Both the position numbers and the translations under genes were made by a program. From assembly GCA_039028155.1 (NCBI GenBank), contig JBCCIS010000010.1, positions 1-64,000 of the forward strand: a DNA stretch of 64,000 bases, written 5' to 3'. Each line of letters starts with the position of its first letter. Position 1 is the stretch's first letter. Below are positions 17,508 to 25,530 of the stretch, piece by piece. Source of the DNA: Pseudomonadota bacterium. GTDB lineage: Bacteria; Pseudomonadota; Alphaproteobacteria; SP197. A model generated the notes under the pieces. It was given only the letters and a program-made list of their open reading frames with translations, ran no database searches and had not been told where the DNA came from.

Positions 17508-19694
17508 CTAGGTGCCGCGCTGCTCGGCAATCGCCTGGACCAGGGCACGTATATCCGCAGGTCCTGCGGGTTTTTCCAGATAGGGACGCTTTGACGACTT
17601 GAGGAACTGATGGATGTCGGTGCTCAACGTGTCGCCGGTGATAAAGGCGATGCACGACACCAGCTCTGGCCGCGATTCCTCGAGATGCCGGAACAATGTG
17701 GGGCCGTCCAGACCGGGCATGCGCAGGTCGCTCAAGATGACGTCGAAGTCGTTCTGGGCGATGAGTTCCAATGCGCGTTTGCCGGAGTTGGCGGTTTCCA
17801 CGTCATGGCCGTCGAATCGCAGGATGTCGGCGACGAGCTCCGTCATGTCTTCCTCGTCGTCAATCGCCAGAATCGAAAGCTGGCGCGCGCCTTGTGTCGT
17901 GCTTTCCATCGTCAACTGTTCCGCCCTCTCGGCGTGATGGCAGGGCAGCTTGATAACAAACGCCGTGCCGTCCTTACACGCATCGTCCAGCTTGATGCGC
18001 CCACCATGGGTCTCGATGATACGATGACAAAGTGCCAAACCGATACCGGTGCCTTTGCCCGTGGCCTTGGTGGTAAAAAATGGTTCAAAGATACGGTTGC
18101 GTATCTCGCTTGGAATACCCGGGCCGCTATCCTTGACCTTCACGACCACGTCACCGGTCGTCGGCCGGAAGGATGACGTCAGCTTCAGCACCCGGTCATC
18201 GCTATGGTTTTCCATTGCATGTTTGGCATTGATGATCAGGTTTGCAATGACCTGGCTGATCTGGCCGAAGTCGGCCGCGACCGCCGGCAGCTTATGTGAC
18301 AGGTGGCGAGAGATCTTGATGTCGGCGCTGTTCAGGTCATCGTCGCAGACTTCCAACGCGACATCGATCGCGTGATTGACGTCAATTGGTTCGCTGATCG
18401 ACGGTTGCTGGCGCGCCATGGCCAGGAACGTCTTGACGATGCGTCCGCATCGTTCGGCCGCATGTCCGATGCGATCGGCACGGTCCTTCATCTGTTCGTC
18501 GGCCGCTGATTCGGCCAACAGGATCGCCTGCCCGACGACCACCGACAACGGGTTGTTTAACTCATGGGCGACACTGGCCAAGAGTTCGCCCATCGCGCTC
18601 AACTTTTCGTTCTGGTGGAGCACCTCTTTTTGGCGCTCCAACTCATCCTCGAACGCCAGGCGTTCGGTCAGATCGACCATGCTGGATATGGCGACGGGCG
18701 GTCCATTGGTCTGCAGAAGGCGGCTGGTGACGGAAACCCAGATGACGTCGCCGTCGGCCCGTTTGACCTGGAACTTCAGATCGCGAACCTCGCCAGTCTT
18801 CTTGATCTCGGCCAGATAGGCTCCGCGATCGCCGGGGTCTGCATAGAAGTCGACGACGTTGCGTTGTTCTCTTGCCGGCCACTCGACACCCAAAAGTTCG
18901 GACGCCGCGGGGCTTTCGTAGAGTATACGCCCGCTATCGATTTCGACCAGCCACACCGGCAGCGGGTGCGACTCGACGATCCTGCGGAACTGCTGTTCGC
19001 TCTTACGCAGTTCTTCTTCGGCCAGAATACGCTCGGTGATGTCGATGCTGACCGTAGCGACGTGGCTGACATTGCCGGTGTCGTCCTTGATCGGTGTCTT
19101 CGAACTGAACCAGACGGAACGCTCACCATTGATGCGGTATTCACCCTCGCGGTTCAGAACCGCCATGCCGCTCTTCAAGACCTGGCTGTCATCATCGGTC
19201 CCGTTCAGGTCCTTGTATTGCATCCGACGTTTCTGGTCGTCGGTGCGACCGATCATATCTTCCGGCGAAACACCGAACATGGCAGACAAGTAGCGGTTCA
19301 CCAAGACGTAGCGGCCCTCGCGGTCCTTGATATTGATGGCCGCTGGCGCCGCATCGATGACGCTGCGCAGGAAGGTTTCGCGTTCGCGCAGCTCATGGCC
19401 GACCGCTTCCAGCTCATGTCGCCGCTCCCGGCTATCGGTGTCATACACCGCCAACAAACGACGCAGGATGTCAGAGCATGTTGCGACGACTGTCGCAGGG
19501 TTGATCTCCTGGCGCGTGCCCAACAGATGCTCAAGGGCCGCTTGATTGAGCGCGGCCAGTTCCTCCAAATCGATACCGCGCTCCAGCAACTCGCGACCTA
19601 AGGCATCGGCGGTCGCGAGGTACAAATCGTCCGCTGCCGTCAGACAGGCCGTCACCAGATTGATGTATGCCTTAAGGGTCTTGGCGTCCGGCAT
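17508..19694 (-). CDS. Hybrid histidine kinase with RsbU-N-like region, PAS domains and receiver
   Basis: Soluble hybrid kinase of 728 residues. The N-terminal 95 residues form an all-helical region ([20 protein letters not shown]) resembling the RsbU N-terminal helical domain; this likeness is by eye only. Two PAS domains follow (about 110-235 and 240-355), then H377 in [15 protein letters not shown], an HATPase with [11 protein letters not shown] and [14 protein letters not shown], and a receiver with D656 in [13 protein letters not shown] and lysine in YLEKPAGP. The core is very close to the kinase at 25.5-28.3 kb and related to the one at 8.1 kb. It is divergent from a TPR gene, and the product has no membrane segment. 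Confidence 0.92.
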   Translation of the reverse strand: MPDAKTLKAYINLVTACLTAADDLYLATADALGRELLERGIDLEELAALNQAALEHLLGTRQEINPATVVATCSDILRRLLAVYDTDSRERRHELEAVGHELRERETFLRSVIDAAPAAINIKDREGRYVLVNRYLSAMFGVSPEDMIGRTDDQKRRMQYKDLNGTDDDSQVLKSGMAVLNREGEYRINGERSVWFSSKTPIKDDTGNVSHVATVSIDITERILAEEELRKSEQQFRRIVESHPLPVWLVEIDSGRILYESPAASELLGVEWPAREQRNVVDFYADPGDRGAYLAEIKKTGEVRDLKFQVKRADGDVIWVSVTSRLLQTNGPPVAISSMVDLTERLAFEDELERQKEVLHQNEKLSAMGELLASVAHELNNPLSVVVGQAILLAESAADEQMKDRADRIGHAAERCGRIVKTFLAMARQQPSISEPIDVNHAIDVALEVCDDDLNSADIKISRHLSHKLPAVAADFGQISQVIANLIINAKHAMENHSDDRVLKLTSSFRPTTGDVVVKVKDSGPGIPSEIRNRIFEPFFTTKATGKGTGIGLALCHRIIETHGGRIKLDDACKDGTAFVIKLPCHHAERAEQLTMESTTQGARQLSILAIDDEEDMTELVADILRFDGHDVETANSGKRALELIAQNDFDVILSDLRMPGLDGPTLFRHLEESRPELVSCIAFITGDTLSTDIHQFLKSSKRPYLEKPAGPADIRALVQAIAEQRGT

Positions 19695-19927
19695 GCTGCC
19701 ACCCAGGGACTGAGCTGTTCACACCGGCGTGAGGCGCCGGCCCGATCCTGGATATAGGCATGCCGTCGATGTCGCGTCCGGCGTGAAACACGGTTGAAAC
19801 ACTTGGTGCGGCCGCGCGACACAGAGATGAAACAGGCCGACCACATGTTCTCCACGCTGCCAGCTTGGGGGGAAACCGAGCGGCGCACCGAGTTTCCACG
19901 ACACAACACGAGATGACGGAGATATCC

Positions 19928-21274
19928 ATGCCGCAGACTGATTTCAGTGGTGCACCGGTTTCCACAACCAACCGCACCTCCATTGAGGGTCTCGATCGCG
20001 CCTTCGCCCTGTTTCAGGGCTACTTCAACGATCCGCTGGCCGAGATCGACGACGTACTGGCCGCCGATCCCGACTTTGTTATGGGTCACTGTTTCCGCGC
20101 CGGTCTGTTTCTGATCTCCAGCGAAAAGGCCGCCGTGCCGGAGCTTGAGGCGTCGGTGGCTGAAATCGAGAAACGCGTCGACCAGGCCAACGAGCGCGAG
20201 CGTGGCCATCTGGCCGCCGCCAAGGCGTGGTTGGCCGGCGATTTCCACGGCGCGGCCGAACGCTATGGCGATGTCTTGAGCACCTATCCGCGTGACGCCA
20301 TCGCCATGCAGTTTGCCCATCAGTGCGATTTCTTGCTGGGTCAGTCGCGCATGCTGCGTGATCGCGTGGCCTGGGTGTTGCCCCATTGGGCACCGAATGA
20401 GCCGACCTGGGGTTACCTGCAGGGCATGTATGCGTTCGGTTTGGAAGAAATGGGCCACTATGGCGAAGCCGAGCGAGCCGCGCAGGCGTCGATCGAGATG
20501 AACCCGCGTGACGCATGGGGTGTCCATGCCCTGGCCCATATCCTCGAGATGCAGGGACGGACCTCAGAGGGCATCGACTTCCTGGAGTCGACCTCCGACA
20601 ACTGGTCGCCCGAAAACGGTTTTGCCTTCCACAACTGGTGGCACCTGGCGCTCTACTATCTCGATCAGCGCGACTTTGGCCGCGTGCTCGACCTCTATGA
20701 CCGTTCGATCCATCCTGAAGCCTCGGACGTGTTGATGGAACTGGTCGATGCCGCCTCGTTGCTGTGGCGCTTGCAACTGGCCGGCCACGATGTCGGCGAC
20801 CGGTGGACCGACGTCGTCGAGACTTACAAAGGTGCGACGAAGGACGGCTACTACGCCTTTAATGACATGCACGCCATGATGGCCTTTGTGTCGACCGGTC
20901 GCCGTGATGCTGCCGAACAGGTCATGTCGACGCTTGTCAAACGGGCCGGCGACAACGACTCGAACGGCCAAATGACACGCGAGGTCGGCTTGCCGGTGTG
21001 TCGCGCTATCGAGGCCTTCGATAGAGGCGACTACGACGCCGTGATCGAGTCGTTGCGTCCGGTGCGCCTGATCGCCAGCCGCTTCGGTGGCAGCAACGCC
21101 CAGCGCGACGTTCTCGACTGGACGTTGGTCGAGGCCGCTTTCCGCGGCGGACGCCAGGGCCTCGCAGAAGCGCTGATCAACGAGCGTACGGCGCGCAAGC
21201 CAGAGAGCTCCATGGCGCGTTGGTTCAAGACCCGCGTTACCGCAAACACCGCAAACGTCGAGACGGCTGCGTAA
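19928..21274 (+). CDS. TTC38-like tetratricopeptide repeat protein
   Basis: Cytosolic helical-repeat protein of 448 residues resembling the tetratricopeptide repeat 38 family. Paired-helix repeats are visible throughout, for example RYGDVLSTYPRDAIAMQFAH and AAQASIEMNPRDAWGVHALA, and the family-typical NGFAFHNWWHLALYYLDQ lies near the middle. I chose the ATG at 19928 because GGAG is 7 bases upstream; in-frame ATGs at 19865 and 19913 lack a ribosome site. The function of bacterial TTC38-like proteins is not known to me. It is divergent from the hybrid kinase and followed by a strong terminator, so it is probably monocistronic. Confidence 0.85.
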   Translation: MPQTDFSGAPVSTTNRTSIEGLDRAFALFQGYFNDPLAEIDDVLAADPDFVMGHCFRAGLFLISSEKAAVPELEASVAEIEKRVDQANERERGHLAAAKAWLAGDFHGAAERYGDVLSTYPRDAIAMQFAHQCDFLLGQSRMLRDRVAWVLPHWAPNEPTWGYLQGMYAFGLEEMGHYGEAERAAQASIEMNPRDAWGVHALAHILEMQGRTSEGIDFLESTSDNWSPENGFAFHNWWHLALYYLDQRDFGRVLDLYDRSIHPEASDVLMELVDAASLLWRLQLAGHDVGDRWTDVVETYKGATKDGYYAFNDMHAMMAFVSTGRRDAAEQVMSTLVKRAGDNDSNGQMTREVGLPVCRAIEAFDRGDYDAVIESLRPVRLIASRFGGSNAQRDVLDWTLVEAAFRGGRQGLAEALINERTARKPESSMARWFKTRVTANTANVETAA

Positions 21275-21301
21275 CCTCACCCGCTACCGAATCGACCATG
21301 G

Positions 21302-21342
21302 GCCGGAACGGTCGCCGCTGGGCACCGTTCCGGCTCTTTTTT
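21302..21342 (+). terminator. Rho-independent terminator after the TPR gene
   Basis: An 11-bp perfect stem, GCCGGAACGGT (21302-21312) with ACCGTTCCGGC (21324-21334), is followed by TCTTTTTT. It separates the TPR gene from the methionine operon. Confidence 0.92.
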
Positions 21343-21387
21343 GTCCCGAATCCGTTTGTTACGTGACTGAAACGAATTCCCGCCAAG

Positions 21388-21463
21388 GGCGAAACCCAGT
21401 CGAAATGGGGCATCGCCATATTCCGGTTCGGGGCGCGGGAGATGACCCGCGATGGAGACCGGA
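21388..21463 (+). promoter_or_regulatory. Structured 5' leader of the methionine operon (candidate RNA regulator)
   Basis: Two nested hairpins can be drawn in the leader. The first pairs GGCGA (21388-21392) with TCGCC (21413-21417) and encloses CCCA/TGGG. The second pairs TCCGGT (21422-21427) with ACCGGA (21458-21463) and encloses a 6-bp CGCGGG/CCCGCG stem (21434-21439 with 21446-21451). The outer right arm of the second takes in the first bases of the GGAGG ribosome site of the hydrolase gene, so folding could mask translation start. The genes downstream suggest a sulfur-amino-acid or S-adenosylmethionine signal. I could not match it to the SAM-I, SAM-II or SAH riboswitch consensus as I recall them. 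Confidence 0.4.
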
Positions 21464-21470
21464 GGAAAAC

Positions 21471-22337
21471 ATGTCGGTGGTCAGTTACATCAATGCCAAT
21501 GATAGAAGCGTGGCCGTTCGATCAACCGGGTCGGGAAGGCCCGTCGTGCTGCTTCACAGCTCTGCCAGTTCAAGCGCGCAATGGCGTGACGCGATGATCG
21601 ACATGGCTTCCGCCTATCGCGTGTTCGCGCCGGACTTTCCCGGTTACGGCAAGAGTGCCGGATGGTCGGGCACGGCGCCGCGCACGCTGGCGACGGATTG
21701 CGAAGTCGTCTCGTCGATCTCGGAAGACTGCCGCGAACCGATCCATCTGGTCGGCCACTCCTATGGCGGCGCGGTCGCCCTGTGGTACGCCATGCGGTAC
21801 CCCCAGACGGTGAAGAGCCTGACGCTGATCGAGCCCGTGGCCTTCAATGTTCTGCGCTTCGGTGCTCGGGGCCGCCGCTTCCTGTTCGATGAAGTGGAAG
21901 ATGTTGCGACAACGGTCGTGACCGCGCTCAGCCGTGGTGATCACTTTGCCGGCATGGCGCATTTTATCGACTACTGGAACGGCCGCGGCACCTGGGACCT
22001 GCTGCCGCGTGAACGCCAGGAATTGCTCGCCACACAGATCGAGAACATTGCCCAGGAGTTCAGCGCGGTCTTCGACGACCCACGATCCACAGCGGCCTAT
22101 GAGGATCTTCAGGTGCCGACCCTGATCATTCGCGGCGATCAGTCCCGTGTGCCGGCGATGAGCGTTGCCGCCAGCCTGGCGCGCGCCATACCAGCCGCGG
22201 TGCTGCACACGATCGAGGGCGCCGGGCACATGTTGCCTCTGACGCACAAGTCCTTGGTTCAGACAGCCATCAGCCATCACATCAACCGGCACGCCCATTC
22301 AGCTGTCAGCGTGCCGGCCTTGCCGCACGCGGCATAA
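21471..22337 (+). CDS. Alpha/beta hydrolase in methionine operon
   Basis: Cytosolic alpha/beta-fold hydrolase of 288 residues from the ATG at 21471, which has a perfect GGAGG six bases upstream; an in-frame start at 21363 would extend into the leader. The oxyanion region is VVLLHSSASSSAQW, the nucleophile S97 lies in the elbow GHSYGG, and candidate acid and histidine lie in RGDQSRVP and EGAGHMLPL. It lacks the MetX-type nucleophile context, so it is not the homoserine acyltransferase. It leads the operon, with metY and metA behind it. An esterase or thioesterase activity linked to the acyl intermediates would be reasonable but is only inferred. Confidence 0.85.
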   Translation: MSVVSYINANDRSVAVRSTGSGRPVVLLHSSASSSAQWRDAMIDMASAYRVFAPDFPGYGKSAGWSGTAPRTLATDCEVVSSISEDCREPIHLVGHSYGGAVALWYAMRYPQTVKSLTLIEPVAFNVLRFGARGRRFLFDEVEDVATTVVTALSRGDHFAGMAHFIDYWNGRGTWDLLPRERQELLATQIENIAQEFSAVFDDPRSTAAYEDLQVPTLIIRGDQSRVPAMSVAASLARAIPAAVLHTIEGAGHMLPLTHKSLVQTAISHHINRHAHSAVSVPALPHAA

Positions 22338-22373
22338 CTTTCTTTGACCAACATCGACCATGAGGAAGCAGTC

Positions 22374-23687
22374 ATGAACTACGAAACCACCAATCCCCAA
22401 ACACTTGCCGTCCATCATGGATTCAGTTCGGATCCAACCACCGGCGCCGTTACCGTGCCGATCTATCAGTCAGCCGCTTTCACGTTCGACAACACCGAAC
22501 ACGCCGCCGATCTGTTCGCATTGAAGCAGTTGGGCAATATCTACACGCGCATTCACAATCCGACCTGCGATGTGCTGGAACAGCGCATCGCGGCGATGGA
22601 AGGTGGCGCGGCGGCCATGACGACCGCGTCCGGTCAGTCGGCGGTCGCGTTCTCAATCCTGAACATCGCCCAGGCGGGTGACAACATCGTCAGCTCGACC
22701 GACCTCTACGGCGGCAGCTGGAATCTGTTTTCCAACACCCTGCCGACCTTGGGTATCGAGGTGCGTTTTGTCGATCCCGCCGATCCGGAAGCTTTCCGCC
22801 AGGCCACCGACGATCGGACAAGAGCCTATTTCGCCGAAACCTTGCCCAATCCCAAGCTTGAGGCTTTCCCGATCGCGGAAGTCGCGGCTATCGGTGAGGA
22901 GCTCGGTGTGCCGCTTATCGTCGATAACACGGCCGCGCCCGTGATTTGCCGGCCTTTCGACCATGGCGCCCACATCATTGTCTATTCGGCGACCAAGTAC
23001 ATCGGCGGTCACGGTACATCGATCGGCGGTTTGATTGTCGACGGCGGAAAGTTTGACTGGGAGCGTCATGCCAAACGTTTTCCGGTGCTGAACCAGCCCG
23101 ATCCCAGCTATCACGGTGCTGTCTGGACCGAGGCGACCAAGGAGATGGGCCCGGTTGCCTATATCGTCAAAGCGCGGTGCACATTGCAGCGTGATCTCGG
23201 CGCGCCGATGAGCCCGTTCAATGCCTTCCAGTTCCTGCAGGGTCTGGAGACCTTGCCGATCAGGATGCGCGAGCATTGCCGCAATGCCCAGGTCGTTGCC
23301 GATTTCCTGGCGGGCCGCAAAGAAGTCACGCGTGTCATTCACCCGGGTCACACGGAAGGCGAAGTTCGCCGCCGTGCGCGCTCGTACCTGAGTGGCGGCT
23401 TCGGCGGTCTGGTCGGGTTCGAACTGGCTGAAGGCGTCGAGGCCGGACGCCAGTTCATCGACAATCTGTCGCTTGCCTATCACTGCGCCAATATCGGTGA
23501 TGCCCGGACGCTGGCCATCCACCCGGCTTCGACGACACATTCGCAGTTGACGCCCGACGAGCAGGTAGCGACCGGCGTGACGCCAGGCTATGTGCGGTTG
23601 GCTGTCGGTATCGAAGACGTCGTCGACATCATCGGCGATATCAGCCAGGCGCTCGATGCGGTCTCGACCGTAAAGAAAGCAGCGTGA
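22374..23687 (+). CDS. metY: O-acetylhomoserine sulfhydrylase
   Basis: PLP enzyme of the Cys/Met-metabolism family, 437 residues, predicted to make homocysteine from O-acetyl-L-homoserine and sulfide. The ATG at 22374 is preceded by GAGGAAG; the TTG at 22344 is a weaker alternative. The Schiff-base lysine is K208 in YSATKYIGGHGTSIGG. YTRIHNPTCDVLEQRIA and the late Q-T-L-T-like segment near HSQLTPDEQ are usual for this group, and the length exceeds the roughly 390 residues of cystathionine enzymes, which favours the sulfhydrylase. The acetyl-type MetA encoded next would supply its substrate. PLP sulfhydrylases acting on succinylhomoserine (MetZ) are usually shorter. Confidence 0.92.
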   Translation: MNYETTNPQTLAVHHGFSSDPTTGAVTVPIYQSAAFTFDNTEHAADLFALKQLGNIYTRIHNPTCDVLEQRIAAMEGGAAAMTTASGQSAVAFSILNIAQAGDNIVSSTDLYGGSWNLFSNTLPTLGIEVRFVDPADPEAFRQATDDRTRAYFAETLPNPKLEAFPIAEVAAIGEELGVPLIVDNTAAPVICRPFDHGAHIIVYSATKYIGGHGTSIGGLIVDGGKFDWERHAKRFPVLNQPDPSYHGAVWTEATKEMGPVAYIVKARCTLQRDLGAPMSPFNAFQFLQGLETLPIRMREHCRNAQVVADFLAGRKEVTRVIHPGHTEGEVRRRARSYLSGGFGGLVGFELAEGVEAGRQFIDNLSLAYHCANIGDARTLAIHPASTTHSQLTPDEQVATGVTPGYVRLAVGIEDVVDIIGDISQALDAVSTVKKAA

Positions 23688-23698
23688 TGATTGAAGCG

Positions 23699-23731
23699 GG
23701 CGGCTGGGCACTCTATAAGGGCCCAGCCGCC
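23699..23731 (+). terminator. Intercistronic GC-rich hairpin between metY and metA
   Basis: The arms GGCGGCTGGGC (23699-23709) and GCCCAGCCGCC (23721-23731) pair perfectly over 11 bp. Only a weak T stretch (TGTTCTTG) follows, so it may be a partial terminator, an attenuator lowering metA expression, or an mRNA-stabilising hairpin. Confidence 0.55.
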
Positions 23732-23756
23732 TGTTCTTGTGAACCGAGCGTGCGTC

Positions 23757-24689
23757 ATGCCCATTGTTCTTCCGAATGAACTACCTGCCCGGGATATCCT
23801 GGTGGGTGAAGGTGTCGCGGTAACCGCCCATGAAGCGCCGCTGAAGGTGGCGCTGGTCAACCTGATGCCGCAAAAGCCGGCGACCGAACGCCAATTCGCC
23901 CGGCTATTGGCCCATTCGCCTTTTGCCGTTGACCTGACGTTGCTCTTGCCATCGGGCTACGAACCCAAGACAACCGGACACGACCATCTAAAGCGCTTCT
24001 ACCAGCGTTGGGAGGATGTCGCCCATCACCGGTTCGACGGTCTGATCGTGACCGGCGCGCCGGTCGAACTGCTGCCGTTCGGCGCCGTCACTTACTGGCG
24101 CTCGCTGGCTCGGCTGTTTGATTGGGCCGACGACCATGTCGGTCTCAGTCTTTACGTTTGCTGGGCCGCGCAGGCGGCGCTGTTCCATCGCCACGGCATC
24201 CGGAAGGAGCCGCTGCCGCGAAAGGTCTTCGGACTCTACCAGCAGGACATCGAGGACAGCGGACACTGGTTGGTGCGTGGTCTGGGCGGACGTATGACAA
24301 CCCCGGTGTCGCGCCATACGACGGTCGACCAGCGGGCGATCGACGATGTGGACGACCTCGTGACGCTGGCCGCGTCGAACGAGACCGGCCCGTGCCTGCT
24401 GGCCGACGAGCAGCGCTCGGCTGCCTATATGTTCAATCACCTGGAGTACGAGGCCGATACACTGTGGAACGAGTATCATCGTGACGCCACGGCCGGTCTC
24501 GACACGCGGGAACCGCTAAACATGAAGGCCCGCAAACGAGACGCGTTGGGCCGGCCGCCGTGGTGGCGCGATTCCCGTGTCTTTTTCGATAACTGGGTGG
24601 GCGCCATGGCCAGGCGGCGTTGTGCCACCATTGTACCGCCTGCGCTATCACGGCAGGCCTTCGTACCGCGTCACCATCTGCCGTGCTGA
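23757..24689 (+). CDS. metA: Homoserine O-acyltransferase MetA, predicted acetyl-CoA type
   Basis: Glutamine-amidotransferase-like homoserine acyltransferase of 310 residues; it activates homoserine for methionine synthesis. The ATG at 23757 gives the family-typical start MPIVLPNELPA. The catalytic cysteine is C135 in LYVCWAAQAALF, with H228 and E230 in FNHLEYE, which correspond to C142, H235 and E237 of the E. coli enzyme. At the residue known to set acyl specificity (position 111 in the E. coli and Bacillus cereus proteins) this sequence has glutamate, E104 in TGAPVELLPF. Glutamate there indicates acetyl-CoA and glycine indicates succinyl-CoA. The product would then be O-acetylhomoserine, matching the metY gene just upstream. 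Confidence 0.93.
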   Translation: MPIVLPNELPARDILVGEGVAVTAHEAPLKVALVNLMPQKPATERQFARLLAHSPFAVDLTLLLPSGYEPKTTGHDHLKRFYQRWEDVAHHRFDGLIVTGAPVELLPFGAVTYWRSLARLFDWADDHVGLSLYVCWAAQAALFHRHGIRKEPLPRKVFGLYQQDIEDSGHWLVRGLGGRMTTPVSRHTTVDQRAIDDVDDLVTLAASNETGPCLLADEQRSAAYMFNHLEYEADTLWNEYHRDATAGLDTREPLNMKARKRDALGRPPWWRDSRVFFDNWVGAMARRRCATIVPPALSRQAFVPRHHLPC

Positions 24690-24717
24690 CGGATCCACCT
24701 AGCCCTGTGAACTTGCT

Positions 24718-25464
24718 CTAGTCCGCTTCGGCTGTCTGATCCGCCTGACCTGTCGGTACAAACATGTAGCCGACGCCACGCACTGTCTTGATGGCCTGTG
24801 GTTTGCCGGGATCAGCCTCAACCTTTCGGCGCAGGCGCGCGACACGAATATCAATGCTGCGATCGAACGGCTCCCAGTCGCGGTTGTGGGCGAGGTCGAG
24901 CAGCTGGTTGCGCGACAAGACACGGTTGGGGTGTTCGGCAAGCGCGCGCAGCAGGTCGAACTCCATGGCGGTGATGGCGACATCGTTGCCGTCGTCATCG
25001 ATCAGCTTGTGGCTCTCCAGATCCAACCAGCAGGTCCCGAAACGGACACGTTCGTGGGGTGTGTCGTCGCCCATGCTGGGGCTTTCGGCCATCATGTTGG
25101 TGCGGCGCAAGACAGCCTTGACGCGCGCCAATAGCTCGCGCAGGTCGACGGGTTTGGCGAGGTAATCGTCCGCACCCATCTCCAAACCAATGATGCGATC
25201 GACCACTTCGCCGGCGGCGGTCAGCATCATGATGGCTGTCTTGTGATGTTCGCGCAGGTAGCGTGCAAGCGACAGACCGTCCTCGCCCGGCATGGCGATG
25301 TCCAGGATGGCGAGCTGAACACTGCTCTCCTCCAAGATCTTCCGGAGCTCGACACCGCCTGACGCCGCAGTGACCCGAAAGCCGTGCAGGCTGAGGTACT
25401 CTCGAACCGTTTCTCGGATGTCGGGTTCATCATCGACGACAACGATATGGACGCGATCACCTCG
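24718..25464 (-). CDS. OmpR-type response regulator
   Basis: DNA-binding response regulator of 248 residues. The receiver has the acidic pair in VVVDDEPDIRE, phosphoacceptor D55 in AILDIAMPGEDG, the threonine in MMLTAAGE and K104 in YLAKPVD. The C-terminal winged helix (LTAMEFDLL-like; here AITAMEFDLLRALAEHPNRV) ends RGVGYMFVP as in OmpR/PhoB proteins. The frame is open back to a TTG at 25512, but the GTG at 25464 has AAGGAG six bases upstream and puts the conserved sites at their usual distance from the N terminus, so I use it. It lies just downstream of a hybrid kinase on the same strand, the likely cognate sensor. Confidence 0.92.
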   Translation of the reverse strand, partial: RGDRVHIVVVDDEPDIRETVREYLSLHGFRVTAASGGVELRKILEESSVQLAILDIAMPGEDGLSLARYLREHHKTAIMMLTAAGEVVDRIIGLEMGADDYLAKPVDLRELLARVKAVLRRTNMMAESPSMGDDTPHERVRFGTCWLDLESHKLIDDDGNDVAITAMEFDLLRALAEHPNRVLSRNQLLDLAHNRDWEPFDRSIDIRVARLRRKVEADPGKPQAIKTVRGVGYMFVPTGQADQTAEAD

Positions 25465-25530
25465 CACACTGGTCTCCTTCTGCCGCGGACTGCTTGGGCG
25501 CTCGTCCGCCAATTCTGATCATCGTACCGC

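Noticed and set aside
21343-21470. Known SAM-II or SAM-I riboswitch before the methionine operon
   Set aside because: I could not find the invariant core bases of either class as I recall them, so I list only an unassigned structured leader.
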